Below, in pieces: positions 13,351 to 26,691 of a stretch of DNA of 64,000 nucleotides. The notes beneath the pieces were generated by a model that saw only the letters and a list, made by a program, of their open reading frames with translations, was not told the origin of the DNA and ran no database searches. Within the stretch, counting starts at the first letter, position 1; every line of letters starts with the position of its first letter. Source of the stretch: Nomia melanderi (lineage: Eukaryota > Arthropoda > Insecta > Hymenoptera > Halictidae); NCBI RefSeq assembly GCF_051020985.1, contig NC_135003.1, positions 2,628,001 to 2,692,000 of the forward strand, written 5' to 3'. Position numbers and translations under genes: made by a program.

Positions 13351-16300
13351 GCTCGGTTGCTAACATAAGGACAAACCGTGGATAGGATGAATAAAAACAC
13401 AGAAAACGGAAGAAATAAAGCACTCCTTCGGGGGTGGTTCTTAATAGGTCACAAAGGCTCTCTCGCACGGCAAAGACTGAGGAGCGACCGGATTATCATT
13501 TTCAATGCGGCGTGTAATTATGGTCATTCGTTTGATCCGTTTCACGTACAATTTTGTAATAACCCGTCTCTGTGTTTCGCCCCTTTGGCCTCTTTTCCGC
13601 ATACAATAATCGGCCGGTGAGCTCTAGACAAACAAACACGGTTCAGTGGCAGGACCGCGCGGCCCGGAAGGCAGTAAAACATCCGGCCTCGGAAGAGACA
13701 CGTATTCAAAAGCGATAAAGTTTATGTGCGCGAGCATTTAATGACGGAAAATTATACGAACCGGCAAGGTAAGCCGAATGTATAATTCATGAAAACACGC
13801 TCGTGCCCGCCGTCTCGTTAAAAGGTGCTCAATGCACGCCAGTGTAAGAAGCGGTCGCACGTTTCAACCCGGAATGTTTGTAACCGTTGTAACTTTTGTA
13901 ACCCCGCAACCGTAATATTTGCAAGAATATTTTTCGTATCAGGATTTTCATTGCCCGTATTCTTGTGATGCAGATGATACTGGAAAATTGTTCGTGTCAG
14001 TAACATGCTTGAATTTCAAAGTATAATACGTGTATTTCTAGCTGATAGCAATGCGCAATTTGTGATATCAGCAACGGTTTGATTCATACATTTTGGAGTT
14101 ATTTAATGTATAGTGTAATATATTCTTTCATTCAGTGAAAATGCAAATGAACGCACCAGGTTTTATAATAGTAGAGATTTATAAAGTAGCTTTTATTGAA
14201 AAATGTACTATCCAGCTTTAACAGCTACATTTTTATCAAATTATTATCACAACTTGATTCATTATTCGAAAAACCATGTTGTCAGAGATCATAAAATACT
14301 GAGTATTTCACATTAAATTGCAATAATTTTAATTCATGTTCAATACTAACAGTACCAGATAAACCAGAATCACTAATTTCTGATTTCTTCTTTCATAATC
14401 ACTGAAAACCAAAAGACGTCTCCACGTAAACTTACCAGACAAATCAGTTCACTCAACGGGACGCCACGAATCAACTTAAATCTCGACAAACGCTCCATCT
14501 AATTTATATAACCGAATACCATTCGGTCGGTCCGACAACTCGATAACGCCAGTATTGAAGACTATCACAGCAAAAACTGTGCAGTCCGTTCGTGTATTTA
14601 CTTTCAAACTCAACTGTATCCCGACAAAAGATGGAGAACGATGGAGACAGGTTTGGAGTGAGGACAGTGTTTGGCTCACACAATACAGTAGTTTTAAAAA
14701 TAACAAGCATAGAATGGAGGGAGGAGGAGGAGGAGGAGGACGGTGTGGATGGAGGGAAAGCGGAAACGAGGATTCGGTGGAAAAGCACCGCCACTTTTCC
14801 ACCCTCGTCGCCGGTTCTGAAAACATTTATCGAGCGAAGTAATTACAACGCAGACCGGCGCCGCGCGCGGGTGACTGAACTTGCATTTTAAAGGTCCATT
14901 GTTCCGGTCGATTCGAGTCCCCGTAGAAAAGAATCGTTCGGCATTCAATAATGGAAGGATTCCGATCGAGGCGGACGAGTAATTATTGCGTCGCTTTCAA
15001 TGGAACACAACGGATAATCCATCGCGAGGGGCGCTTATCGGAGAATGTTATCCGAGTTTCAGAAGCGGATTCGTTCGTGGATGTATTCTGGAAAGTATTA
15101 TTAATACGCCGACACTTGCGCGGCTTTGTCCACCGGTCGATGGAATGTCAGATATTTTGATTTAATGGTAGAGGTACGGTTCTCGAGGGTATACGAGATG
15201 ATTCGCTTCAGCTTAACGTTTAAATTATTTTCGATGCCGCGCGGTTGCGCTGCGTGCTTCCGGGGATGATAAAAGGAACCTTTTATTGGTTTGTACAAGT
15301 AATTCATTATTTTACTTTAGTAGTTTATTTTATTAATTTATGTTGCTTAAATTTAAACTCGGCGTTTTTATTGAATTTTATTTTATGGTTATGATGTTAT
15401 AGTTCGTTGAACTCGTTTTGGTATTGACAACCATAGTACATTGAAATACAAAGATGTAAACAAAGAAAAAAAATCATAAATAGGCAAGCTCTGTTCTTTT
15501 AATTTTCAGAAAAAAGTATTACATGAATAATAAATAGAAATCAGCAAATAAAAAGAAAAGCAATAAATTCAAATTACAAGATGTCGAGAACCGTGTAAAT
15601 AATTTCTTTATATTATCTTTCAATAACCAAAGAAGCAACATGCAATAATAAAACAGTAACAAAACAAAAAATATACTACAACTAAAAAAATCTCAGAATT
15701 TTAACCTCAAGCCTGCTTATATACCAGCAGTGTTTCTTCCAAGGGGGAACAGTTACAATTACTTTGTCATCGTTAAGGGACGCTGGATGACGCTTAAAAC
15801 CCAGTTACCGGTTTCCCCGAGACGCGACGCTCTTAATGGCGGCGACGGCGTTGGCTCGCCGGGAAAATAAATGAACGAAACGCAGCTACGTATTTTCAGC
15901 GGTTATCGTCACGGTGTACCTGCATACGCGTGCACACGTACCGATTGCATCGGAATTTATCTGTGGCGGGCGTGATTAATACCGGCCGGCCACCCCAGCC
16001 GCCATATATCATTCGTAATGTAATAACCGGTCTCTACACTTTCGAGTACCACTTCTTATCCCCACCCGCATCTTTGCTCCTAATAACACCGAAAGAATAC
16101 GGCCGTTGGCCACGCATGATGGATGAAAACTTCGACTACCCCGCACCCCTCAACCCTCCGGCTATATTCGGACGGTTTCGATCGTATTGAATAAACGCCG
16201 GCATCGCGTTTCGGCCCGATCAGAAAGTTAATGATTCCGAGATTTGCATACACGATGCGAATGATCGATATCCGGGCCCGGCTAACGTCAGCAATCATGC

Positions 16301-16560
16301 GGCGCGTTAACGATGCAATTGAAATACAAAGCAGCGAGCCGGGGCGACTAGATAAGGGATTTCACGGACAGTGCTGTGCACTCTTCATTCTGATCAATGG
16401 ACTTCGGATTTTTATGCAAATTCAGACGTTTAACTCATTCGCTGCCGGCGAAGTTAAGAACGTCTTGCTCTGGATGGTAAAATTGGTTTTAAACAAAACT
16501 GAATTACTTTTTTATTTATTATGAATAATTAATTGTTATTATTGTGTTTTACTGAAATTG
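13350..16560. other. CpG-rich blocks with overlapping chance open frames
   Basis: CpG-rich blocks lie at about 13370-13870, 14480-15260 and 15740-16360, with AT-rich spacers between. At 14476-14948 several frames on both strands are open at once. They cross the GGA microsatellite and give low-complexity runs (Pro/Ser on the minus strand, Gly/Glu on the plus), so I do not treat them as genes. The 15300-15720 spacer is very A/T-rich. Confidence 0.5.
14716..14740. repeat. GGA trinucleotide microsatellite
   Basis: A short purine run reads GGAGGGAGGAGG and continues as six or so GGA units. It explains the low-complexity stretches in the surrounding overlapping frames. Confidence 0.85.
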
Positions 16561-16580
16561 TCGTTTGAGGAATGTAGATA

Positions 16581-16850
16581 TTAACACATCGTTGACCGGT
16601 AATTTTATGCAGAAGCTCTCCCATGTCACTGGTTATTCCGTAATTAAATGTGAAAGTGATGCAATCTCAATAAACTGTAATATACTTTATTTATTCGTGA
16701 TGAACTGAAATGAAACTGTGGACATATCTTTTATATAATTTTAGACATTTGGCTTTTGCAATATTCAATATTGCCCTGCGTTTCAAAAATTGAAATATTT
16801 AATGAAAGTCCAAATATGAGTTAACTCGTGACCGGTTAATAATGTGTTAA
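16581..16850. mobile_element. TTAA-ended MITE, 270 bp
   Basis: The left end reads TTAACACATCGTTGACCGGT. The right end, reverse-complemented, reads TTAACACATTATTAACCGGT. They agree at 18 of the first 22 positions, counting two bases beyond those shown. Both ends are intact TTAA sites, the target expected for piggyBac-type insertion. The 230-bp interior is AT-rich and non-coding. A further TTAAC occurs just inside the right terminus (16821). Confidence 0.7.
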
Positions 16851-19120
16851 TACGAAGTTATAGCGTAAATTATGAGATATCTTGTAGCTGGTAGCGAATT
16901 TTCAGTTCCAAAGTCTGCATGAATGCATAAAAATCTTTAGTCTACTGATGAGTTTGGAAGACGGGAATGTTTGGCAGCTCGTGTTCTGTTAAATGATTTT
17001 TGTTGAAGGTATTAAGTGTTAGGTATTAAAGTGAAGATATTAAATAAAAAGGTATTAAATTAGAGATGTGTAATACAGATTGTAAAATATGAAGTGAAAC
17101 ATGAAAATTTTCATTTAAATGTCGGGTAATGATGTTAAGCAATGTATGGCTGATTATAAATGATTAAGCTAAGTAAATGAAGATTTTGAATATTTCTAGG
17201 ATACATTATTACTTGTCCTATAAACATGGATCCATGGATTCGGATGTTCTTAAGATATAGTCTTCGGATCTTGGAATAACTAGATTCTGTGGTTTTAAGT
17301 AAGTCTTCTTTTATGGTGTTTGGATTCAACAGGATTTACGCTTGCTTATCTCTATTTGAGTAATTCTAAATTTAACACTAACTATCAAAAACTTGTTAAT
17401 AGACTCATCGATTTTTCGATTATGGTAAATTGAAAAGAAGTTTAATAATAATTCTCCTTAAGTAATAATTGTTGGATAATTATTATTTTAATTGTTATTG
17501 CTTCTAAAAAATGTACAAACATCTATTTCGTTGACACTGATTTTTAAAAGAATATTTTTGTTATTTTGTGTTTTAAGACATTGTAATTTTAGACAATTTT
17601 CATCATCGAATTCCGTATATCAAATTTCGATTCTTGTTAATTAATAGTGTAGCGCTGTTATATTAATTGTTTCCATATAAGGTAGAAACATTTCGCGATC
17701 GTTTAAATCGTTAATTAATTCTCATTTAATTAATTCATGCGTTAACTATTGGATGCTGCGCGTTCGGATCGGCTGGCTCTGTGTATCAACAATTAATCAA
17801 TTTAAGTAATTAGTTTAAACTGTATAGATTATTATCATCCTTAACGAGCTGACTGTGATAATTTTGTACCTTTGCTAATGTATTTGTTACATAGTTGTAG
17901 TTAAATTTCTAATTTCTTTAACATTAGATTAACTAGGTCACAGCACGATTTATATTTAATTTAGCATTTTTTCCCTGTACAATTTGTTAAAAATTATCAT
18001 GGAAAGACAAGTATTATTCTTAATATTATAAACGAACTATGAATAGTATTTAAAACTCACGTATTATTAAAAGTATCATCTGTTACGAATTTCATTAACA
18101 AACTACAAATGTCTAGATTTCATTAAAACTTGATCTTCCTGCACAGCTTGCGTGCGACAGAGGCGCATAAACATTTTCAATGCAGTTGCAACGAAATTCA
18201 TATTTCACCAAGAATTACATACAATTTCTCTCAAAATTCGCCATAACTTCAACTTCACATTTTATTCCAACTCAATAGTCTTCACCTTCAAAATTAATCA
18301 TGAACCATTATATAACATCTGTAAGATCAAAATTCATTCCTACTTCACCCCTATTCACTCTTGCTCTAATATACGGATTAGACTCTAATATACAATTCCT
18401 CAAGTAAATAATACATTCAATTACCGAAACAAATAACCTCCTAAAGCACCTGCGCAAGCTTGAACGTCCACAGTAGGGTTAATATCGAAGTTGAAAACGC
18501 ACGTCTCTCGCTCAGTAAATCGTTACGCATTCCATTCCGATCGAACAGCGTTCGCGTACATTCCGGCAGCCTATAACCGCGAGTTAACACTTAATCTCCC
18601 ACAAACACATAATATTCTATAAACGAAACGATTGTTTGCCGTTCAATTTCCAGGCCATCCAAACGCTTCCAGTTCTGCGTGAATTTCTCGTGGCGGGCGT
18701 AATAAGTGCTCGGCAGCCGCGGGAGTTACGCAGGAACGGGTTATTGCAGGCGGGCGCGCCTAACGTGCTCGAAACAGAAATGAATTGCCACTTCCGTGTC
18801 AATGGCGCCCCGTCTCCAGCGCAACGCTCAGCCGTTTCGTTAATCCCTTCGCCGTTACTATACGAACACTGCCGTGTAAATATCAGTATTTAGACACTTG
18901 ATGTGATCTTATTAAAACGTTCATGTCTATATTATAACGTAATATTATTAATGCATTTTCAGTCGGTTGAATATTAGCTGCTGACAGCATAAATATTGGT
19001 GGTTACATTGCCGCATTTTTGAACATCTGACTAAATTGAAGTGTTTAATCTAATAAAGGAAAACAACATGATTGTTTAATTTTAACTTTTATCCGCCGTA
19101 ATACGGGATTGGTGTTCAAT
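16851..19120. other. AT-rich DNA with one CpG-rich block
   Basis: At about 17000-17065 GGTATTAA-like units recur in a degenerate short tandem pattern. The DNA is AT-rich up to about 18480 with no supported gene. A frame at 17135-17329 (minus, 64 codons, charged) has no recognisable family. A CpG-rich block lies at about 18480-18880. About 18940-19120 may be the body of a MITE whose right end is at 19124. Confidence 0.45.
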
Positions 19121-19416
19121 GTGTTAATGTTAGTGCTATCACATAAAATATTTATTTATCCTTTACTCTATAATGTCAAGTTAACTTCTCTTTACTTTAT
19201 ACTCTCTTCTTCTAATTGCAAGTCAAAAGAAAAGAAACAATGTTTGATTGTCAATATCCAATTCTTATAGTAAACGTCTTTACTGTGAACATAAAATCTC
19301 TATTGCTATGAACAAATAGATTAAAGAAACTCTTATGGGTGCAGTTGCCGAAAAAATCATAGGGCAAAGGATTAATATAATCGTCAAAATTACATATATT
19401 AAATAGTTTTGTTTAA
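19107..19416. repeat. Cluster of three TTAA-type MITE termini
   Basis: Three element ends lie close together. One ends at TTAA 19124-19127 (reverse complement TTAACACATTGAACACC, followed by the short palindrome CCGTATTACGG). A second ends at TTAA 19372-19375 (reverse complement TTAATCCTTTGCCCTATGAT). A third begins at TTAA 19413-19416 (TTAACCCCTTACCTTATGAT). The last two share CCTTATGATTT-like sequence and face outward across a 37-bp gap. I could not pair them into full elements. Confidence 0.4.
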
Positions 19417-19635
19417 CCCCTTACCTTATGATTTGTTACTTAGCTTTGATCAAAACTATTTTATCGTTACTAATTTATTAGGAACAGACACAATTTTGAT
19501 GCTTATTGTATGTCGACGTTTACTTCAAAGGTTAATGTTTAATAATAGAAAAGTAATATTTAAAAAATTTAAATAACAATTAGGTTCCTCAAATTACACA
19601 GTTTCAACACGGCATTCTCTAGGAACTTATCTACC

Positions 19636-20334
19636 GTGTTATAGGAGAATTATCTGCATTTGAAAAAGGCAACGCCTTTCCCAAAGACAGCAGGGTGGAG
19701 TTTTCCCTTTCGGGTGCGCCTTGATATACCGGGGGAAAACTCCCTTGACGCTGGTTTTTGGGCACGGAGGTGTACAAATATGTGAGTATGGGTGGTCGAG
19801 TGTGCCTGTAGGTGGCCGGTGTCGCCTTGCGACAGGATGGCGCCGATTTGTTCTGAGAAAAGTGGAGTGACTGCGTTTGGGAAAACCTGAGAGGTATGAA
19901 TAGATGATTGTTCGCGCGTGTGATCGATGTCACCTTGCGGCTGGGCGATATTGGCTTGTTTGGAAATAAGGGTGACTGCGTATGAAAACATCGAGTGCCT
20001 GGAGAAGCGCGAAAGAAGAGTGTTTTGGCTCGAGTGACTGAGACCGTGAGAATGAAGCGTGTACTAGACCGCGTGAATTTTCACCATGGACGAAAGATTA
20101 GGTTGCGAGTGAAAAGAGTGTAACTGTAAGAAAGAAAGAGCAAATGAGGTGTCCTTTAAAAGCGTGGGAATGTGTGCACGAGAGACTTTTTAGGTGCGAT
20201 TAACGAGCGAGTGGTTGTATGATTAGCGTAGCGGTAGTATTTTTGTAATTGTTAATAAACTGTCTTGTTACCGTTTTTGTTATCAACATTGACTGTTTTA
20301 AGCATTAATTATCATCAACAACACCAAACTTTCT
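19636..20334. mobile_element. LTR-like or other repeat-derived segment
   Basis: This block differs in composition from both flanks. It can be framed as TGT...ACA (TGTTATAGG at about 19637 to TTTCTACA near 20336) and carries a polyadenylation-like AATAAAC at about 20252, as an insect LTR might. It contains a hairpin with 11-bp arms (GGAGTTTTCCC 19697-19707, GGGAAAACTCC 19733-19743) and a degenerate 108-bp internal repeat (GTCGCCTTGCG at 19821, GTCACCTTGCG at 19929). No gag, pol, primer-binding site or target duplication could be identified, so a solo LTR is only one reading. Confidence 0.3.
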
Positions 20335-20339
20335 ACAAA

Positions 20340-23300
20340 TACGTCATTTTTGAGACTCTCCTCGCTTGCGCTGACCGCGAGGCCGGGCAGTCCCGTGGTG
20401 GTACATTGCAGGGAAAGCACACTTAGTCCATCCTGCGTAGGTTATGAAGTAATCTTCGGATAGTTTTTTAGTAGCAGAAATTAAAGAAAATTTTAAACCT
20501 CTGCTTCAATCTCTACAAGTAATTTTCTCAACCCTTCGGTCTGCGAATCATGTGCCGTTGCTTTATTATATTTACACGTACGCGTGTAGAGTGATAGCGG
20601 CGGAGGCAATGGCAGCGGTATTCCGACCAGTCGATAATGGCTCCTGAATTTCTTACACGCACGAGCGCGCAAACGGGCACCGGTGCAAAGAGACAAGTGC
20701 GGATCGATACGCGGGACACACCTGTACGCCGAGGTGCTCGTGAGTCACGTGACCGCGGATAAATATCGCATTAATCGTTCGGCATTACACGCGCGGCCGC
20801 CGATGAACACGATACCGGTTGCCGCTGCCGGTTTACACCGTTACGTGACAGTAAGTGCTCACTCCCCGCTCAGCGAGATTGTGATTTGTCCCGCAATTCC
20901 TTGATCCCGCGTGCGATTCGCCGACCGGTACAGGACAAGTTTCAACGGGTCAAGCTTTAATTCAATAACGTGTCAGCCGGGCTATTACTGATCTTAAACG
21001 GTCGGGAAAAAGTCGATAATTGCGTGTGGGCGATTGGAGCGTTAGATGTTTTCTGCTTCGGGATGTTTGTTCACCTCTTAGGGTAGAGTCTTTTGTGGCA
21101 GGTATTGTTGTAATACGCGGTATTGTTTATACGAGATGTGAATTCAGCGATAGCAAATAAAATTTACTTTTGTTTTCTGAAATGTTATTATTGTTACCTT
21201 TTGTTAAGACATCACGGTCCAGTCTAGTTGTGCGAAAGTTGATGCGTAAAAAGAGATTATTTGAATATGATAAAACCACCTAGTATTAGTCTAGTCGACG
21301 AGATATTATTTTTAACACGTATGAATACTGGCATTATATATAATAATGAATAAATGAAGGTTTGGATTGATTTGTTATAACGATAAAATGTTAATACTTT
21401 AATGACTGAGAACGTGTTGAAACGTCTTTCGTTAACTGAAAGTTACTAACTGTGGACGTATTTAAATCACCTTTTACATGCTATTATTCAAACCATCACG
21501 TTGGCATTAACAAAAATCGCATCTCCATAATATTAGCAAGTACCTTAGACTTATGTTTCTCTCTAATAATTAACATATCAAACAGCCCGAATAAAAGTTC
21601 GCACGAAAAACGTTCACGAAAGGAATCACCGAGAAATCCATCCTTTAAAATACGTAAGAGATAACAGTCTAGTTTCTTGCACCCCAGAGAAGAACTTCGG
21701 CACGAAATTGCAGAGTCTCTTATCAATTGCCGAGGAGAGTCTATAAATCAAAACAAATCGCTACGGGAAGAAACGCCAATAGACCCGGGACGCGTCTCGT
21801 ATTACAATTAACGCCGATTCTTATTCCTGGCACGCGATCCTGGCAATCTTTCCGTGTCCGACGTACGGGGGTAGCCGCCCTAGCTCAGTTTAATTCGATA
21901 ATACGGCCCTGAAGGCGCGTAATATCGTGGCGATGTCGGGGGTCGCGTGATCTCCCTTAATTTCAACTCCTCGTGACCGGCAGGCCCGGTCGATCGCAAC
22001 TCGAGCCGAGGAACGAGGGTGATGATTACTTTTGCATTTCTTTCTCAACCAACGACACGTTAGCCCGACGTTCCCTTTGCTCGTCGCCGCCCTTCGAACG
22101 TTTCTTTCGTCTCAAGGATCGATAAGATCACACCACGTCTTTAATTTTCTTTCTTAAGGCACATAAGAAACAAGGAATCAACATATTTTAACCATACTAC
22201 GTTCTTCGAGACTTTTTTCACTCCGTCACGTTTTCGTTTTCTCAACCACGTTTTGTTTGTTTAATCTTTATTCGGTTTGCCGCGATCTCGTTTTTGAAGG
22301 ATATTTTTGTGTTTGAAATGGTGTAAGAACGTTATTGAACTGTGTTTTTCCACTTTTTTAAAGATATTTTAAATGTATGGGTATATTGAACATTGCAGTT
22401 ATGTTGACATGCTCGCAGACATGAACGTTATAGCATTCATTTTCATTGTGATGCAAAATGACATGGATGTTAGGATACTCAAATTTATACGCCTCATTAT
22501 TGTGTATTTAATTCTATATAGCCTTAATTTTTTCAAATTATTATGCACTTTAACCTTTGGAGTACTGCAGCTCAGTGTTGAATATATTTGCAGCTCATTA
22601 AAATTTTTATTGTCCACGAAGGTGTTAAGAGATGGCGTTTTTGACAAATGTTACTGTAGGTCACTTTAAGCAGATATTTTTAATCAGCAGTGTTTGAGAA
22701 GTGAAATTAAATTGAGTGATTTACCTGTAAAAGGAAATATTCTTTAAAAGAAAAAGTTGTCTAAGTATGGAGAATCGATATGATGGAAATTAGACAATTT
22801 TTGTTAATGTAGAAAATGCATAGATATCCGTAGTCTAGTTATATCTCCTTAGTACAATTTCATGCAACGTACGTGTATGTGATATTCTGCTATTATCTAT
22901 TATAATAGAGTTGTTTTCTTTAAAATTAAATTGTTTCACGAAACCAGGAAACAAAGAAAGATTCACTTCACGAAATAAGCGATGTATTAATTATAAACTT
23001 TTGTATTAGATTGTTGCATTAATTATAGAACAGATGTATTAATCTCTGTCATGATTTCCGTTTCAAAAGTATGTTATGTATTCGCACGTGCTATGGATGC
23101 ATTGAATTTGCATTGTAACGATGACGTAAGTGAAAAATATCCCTTACAATGTACATTACCGTTCAGAAGTCTACGATATTTGCAAATATACACAGTACAT
23201 TAAACAAAATAAAATAAGAAAATATTATATTTCACTATTTTCTATCTTTACTGTATTCAATAAGTATCCTTTTATTACACTTATTTCTCTCTTCTTTCGA

Positions 23301-23360
23301 CAAGAAATATTATTTTAATTTTAATATTCAAGAATACATTATCTTTTTTATTCGTTTTAC
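20340..23360. other. CpG-rich blocks and AT-rich DNA, no gene recognised
   Basis: CpG-rich blocks lie at about 20560-21060 and 21700-22150. The rest is AT-rich. Open frames at 22373-22669 are rich in Ile, Leu, Phe and Tyr, as random AT-rich DNA would be. A TTAACCTTTGG-like sequence near 22544 may be another lone MITE terminus. Confidence 0.5.
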
Positions 23361-23380
23361 ATATTATAATATTTTTGCAG

Positions 23381-23635
23381 CTAAGATCATTGTTGCAGAG
23401 TTTAAGTGTCTTGTTACTTTGTCGTGGAATTATCAAAGAAAATTATATTTACGAAAGGAACAAAACATATTTTAGAGCAACTTCAAATCATAATTGTATT
23501 GTGATCACTTGCCTACAGATGAATGCATCAACTCGAAATACATGTTCCGGCACGGTTTATTTGGTTGAGACACAGCCGTCGGCACATAAAGATTTATGGT
23601 ATGACCAATTGTGCTCGGTCATGTTTAAACATTAG
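23381..23635 (+). CDS. Candidate terminal coding exon, unknown protein
   Basis: A T-rich tract ends in TATTTTTGCAG (to 23380), a good splice acceptor. It opens directly onto a frame of 84 codons that runs to TAG at 23633-23635. The peptide is less biased than its AT-rich surroundings: several cysteines, a mixed centre, and a C-terminal part containing VETQPSAHKDLWYDQL. There is no ATG-led start of useful length, so it would have to be a 3' exon. I recognise no family and see no upstream partner exon. It could be chance or part of a repeat. Confidence 0.22.
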   Translation, partial: LRSLLQSLSVLLLCRGIIKENYIYERNKTYFRATSNHNCIVITCLQMNASTRNTCSGTVYLVETQPSAHKDLWYDQLCSVMFKH

Positions 23636-23639
23636 CTAA

Positions 23640-24020
23640 GTAAATTTTGGAAGCGTTTTATTGCTATATATATATAGCGCGAGACAGACATTGGGAGAGA
23701 CATGGAGACAGACATATAGACAACACAAGTTCGTTACTAATCACGCTGTACTCACTGGACAACACACACTTCAACTTTGTATACACACACACACTCCTTT
23801 CACTCATTATTCAACAAATACAGTCCACTTTCGAACGAGAAAAGGAGAAGCCTTTTTTCATCATCACAACTATTTCACACAAGGTTAATTCGGCGTGTGA
23901 AAGTGTTACGCCACGTCCATTAATATTGCCTGGACAGCGTGCACGAACAATACATATTGTATTAAAATTCAAGAACTCATTCAATCTTCTCACGATTAAA
24001 AAATTCAAATATTCTTATAA
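23640..24020. other. Non-coding segment with GACA-like and CA simple repeats
   Basis: It begins with a TATATATATA run, then GAGACAGACAT-type units (about 23690-23720) and a short CA tract near 23785. Long frames cross it on the plus strand (23647-24024), but the composition is uneven and no motif is present. The CACTC-rich stretch resembles LTR-type sequence, which I cannot confirm. Confidence 0.35.
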
Positions 24021-24130
24021 ATAAATAAATAGACGAATGGAGGAATGATAAACATATAAATTTTGTATAAATAAATAATTACATACATAAATTTTGAATA
24101 ACTAAATAAATCAATTCTAAATAAATAAAA
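24015..24130. repeat. Degenerate AAAT-rich tandem repeat
   Basis: AAATAAATAAAT-like units alternate with a 35-bp unit that contains CATAAATTTTG and occurs twice (about 24054 and 24086). Confidence 0.6.
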
Positions 24131-24199
24131 GAACCATCTCAAACTTTCGGGTGATAGTGTACATATGCAACGAAAGTTCTCTGTATGCACATGTGATCT

Positions 24200-26570
24200 T
24201 GGCTTAAGACGCAGTGCGTGTGTACCGCGATCCGATAATCCGCGTCATGACCGCGTTTTGAGTTTTTACTACGGGGTCAGAAAAGAAAATCATCGTTCTG
24301 CCGGTTGGAGTTCCCGGGCATAATTAAAATTTATCGTCCAGAGGATGTTAGAGAAGATTGAACGGAAAGTCCGGTCTCGGAGAAAGCGAGGTTTCTGCGA
24401 TCCCGGGACGAGATTAATTTTTATTTCTGGTTCGTGCGCGACGGAGCTGCTTTCATACGCCCTCTTCATAACAGAACGACGCGGATTATGGCGAGTGGCA
24501 TTTGAAACGACATTGTTGGCCTGTATGCTGTTGCGATTAGCGAACGAGCGAGATTTTCTTTCGCGAACCGTTGCTTTTACGTTCAACCATTCCGTAGGAG
24601 CTTATCTGATTTAATAAGGATTTGAGCACTCAACGAAAGTATGCATGGTTTATTAATACATCTGGATATAAAGTCCTTTGATGCTGACGCATTTCCATTA
24701 TCGATTCGTTTCGACCATTATGTTTCACAATTCCTCGTTTTGAAATAATCAACTGGGTTTTAATTGATTGTAGTGTTTCGTATGTAAGAATTATGCTGAA
24801 ATAATTCCATGTAAGAGTTTTTCAATATTTTAAACATAGATTGGTATGGGAATTATAATTATATATTTGGATTTTGTTTAAAGATTGGGGGAAAAGAACT
24901 TCGAGAGAGTTGAAACGAATGATAATCATTTTAATAAATTTTGTCTTTTAGAATTTTTATCTTGTTAAAATATTATATAAGCGTATTGAGGAATGAAGCT
25001 TTTTGACCAAATATCGAGTTTTTTAGTAAATCTTGAAACAAACAGGAGTATTAGAAACAGAAATGTGTAATGTTTTGAGAAATAATATTTCAATTCGTTT
25101 ATAGCAAATTAGATAAATTTTATGCAGTTCAGATGAAACATACCTTAAGCTGTGATCGAAATACTGGTAAATAAAATATTTGTTTTAACAATCTGAGCGG
25201 AAAAGTTTAGAAAATTGAAAAACAAGATTAATTCTAGTTCAAACGCAACAATCCATACGTACATATCAAAATTACAGAGTAAATTAAAAATATTTCGAAA
25301 TATTTTAATAAACCAAAAATACTTTTATTTTACTTCATCATTAAAAATATTACTTTGAAATGCTATTTTTGGGCACGTTTTTTTACTGCAAATCAGGTTT
25401 TATTTTTAAAGTTGTATTTAAAATAAAGACTTAAAATAAATATTTGTTATATAAATAAAAGAAATAAATGAACAAGTAAATAATACTGATTATACTTGAA
25501 ATAATAGTTCACTTAGAACTGATTAAAAGCATTGATCTTCAGTAGAAATTGGAAATATCTCTTTTACCCGATGTAAAATCCTGTTTCACAAGAGCACTAG
25601 TTTCACTCTTCGAGTTTCACCTTTAGGAATACTGTTTTCTCGATAACGTCCGCCCGATCGGGGACAAGAACAATCGGCCACAAACAGTCCGATACGACGC
25701 CCGATTTCCCAATTACGGAACTTCCAGGAAAAATGCCTCCGTGCTGCTTACTCGTGTGAAACAACAGTAGGATAAAAAGAAGCCTGTTGTGCGGCTAGAC
25801 AAGTTACGTGGTTGATAAATGAATTCAGTCTTCCGTTTCGTCAGACAGAAAAGGTGAATCTCTCTGCAAAACTGATGTTACGAATATATTCTTATTCTAT
25901 AATTCTGTAATATAATTGTATTAATATAATTATATTAATTTTTATAAATTAAAAAATAATATTAATTATTGCAAGATTAAGTGATTTGAACAAATTCTAG
26001 TCAAGTTGATTTTAATATCTTCCAACTTTCAAGTTGGTTAATTTTCATTTAATTCTAATTTAACTTAATTTTTACAGTAGTAAATTTTCAAAAATTGAAT
26101 TCTTATAAATATTACCATTTAGAGACCATTTTCAAATTTTTCTTCAACTGTTCAATCATTCTTATGTTTAAACTCCATTAATCATTCAAAAATATTTATA
26201 ATTTTTTTTAGCTATAGGAATATCCTTTGCGGACATACGTTTATTTTCAATTTTATGTATGTTAATTTCATTAATATTACCTTTAATCGAAATAAAGTAT
26301 TGTGGAACTCGTTCATTTTTTAATGAAATTGATGAATTGAGAAAGTCTAATTATTATAATGTATCTGTAGGTATTATAATGTAGATAGAGATTATCTATA
26401 AATAATAAAGAAGAATATCTTCCAGATTAAGAAAAGTTTTGTTTACCTTTATCTTTAAAAGTAATAGATGTATACGAAAACCGTATTATTTATGGGATAA
26501 GCCAATACATAAAAACTTAAAAAATATACTGCAGATCTTTATACAAATTCAAATGTGTAAGAATGTAATC
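24200..26570. other. CpG-rich block then long AT-rich DNA
   Basis: About 24200-24610 is CpG-rich with overlapping frames on both strands (24290-24586 minus, 24345-24614 plus). Apart from a small GC-richer patch at 25630-25800, the rest is strongly AT-rich with no gene, RNA or mobile element that I can define. Confidence 0.5.
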
Positions 26571-26691
26571 GGGAAAAGGGAATGACGAAGAAAAGTGGTT
26601 TTTTTCTAAGAAGTAATATAAAAACTACTAAGCTTTGGATATTTTACATTTTTTTTTTATATTTTGTATATATAATACGCGTAAATGCACA

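Noticed and set aside
14476..14891. Overlapping frames around the GGA microsatellite
   Set aside because: Low-complexity translation caused by the trinucleotide repeat.
22373..22669. 98-codon hydrophobic frame resembling a membrane protein
   Set aside because: Ile/Leu/Phe/Tyr richness follows from AT-rich sequence; the opposite strand is open too.
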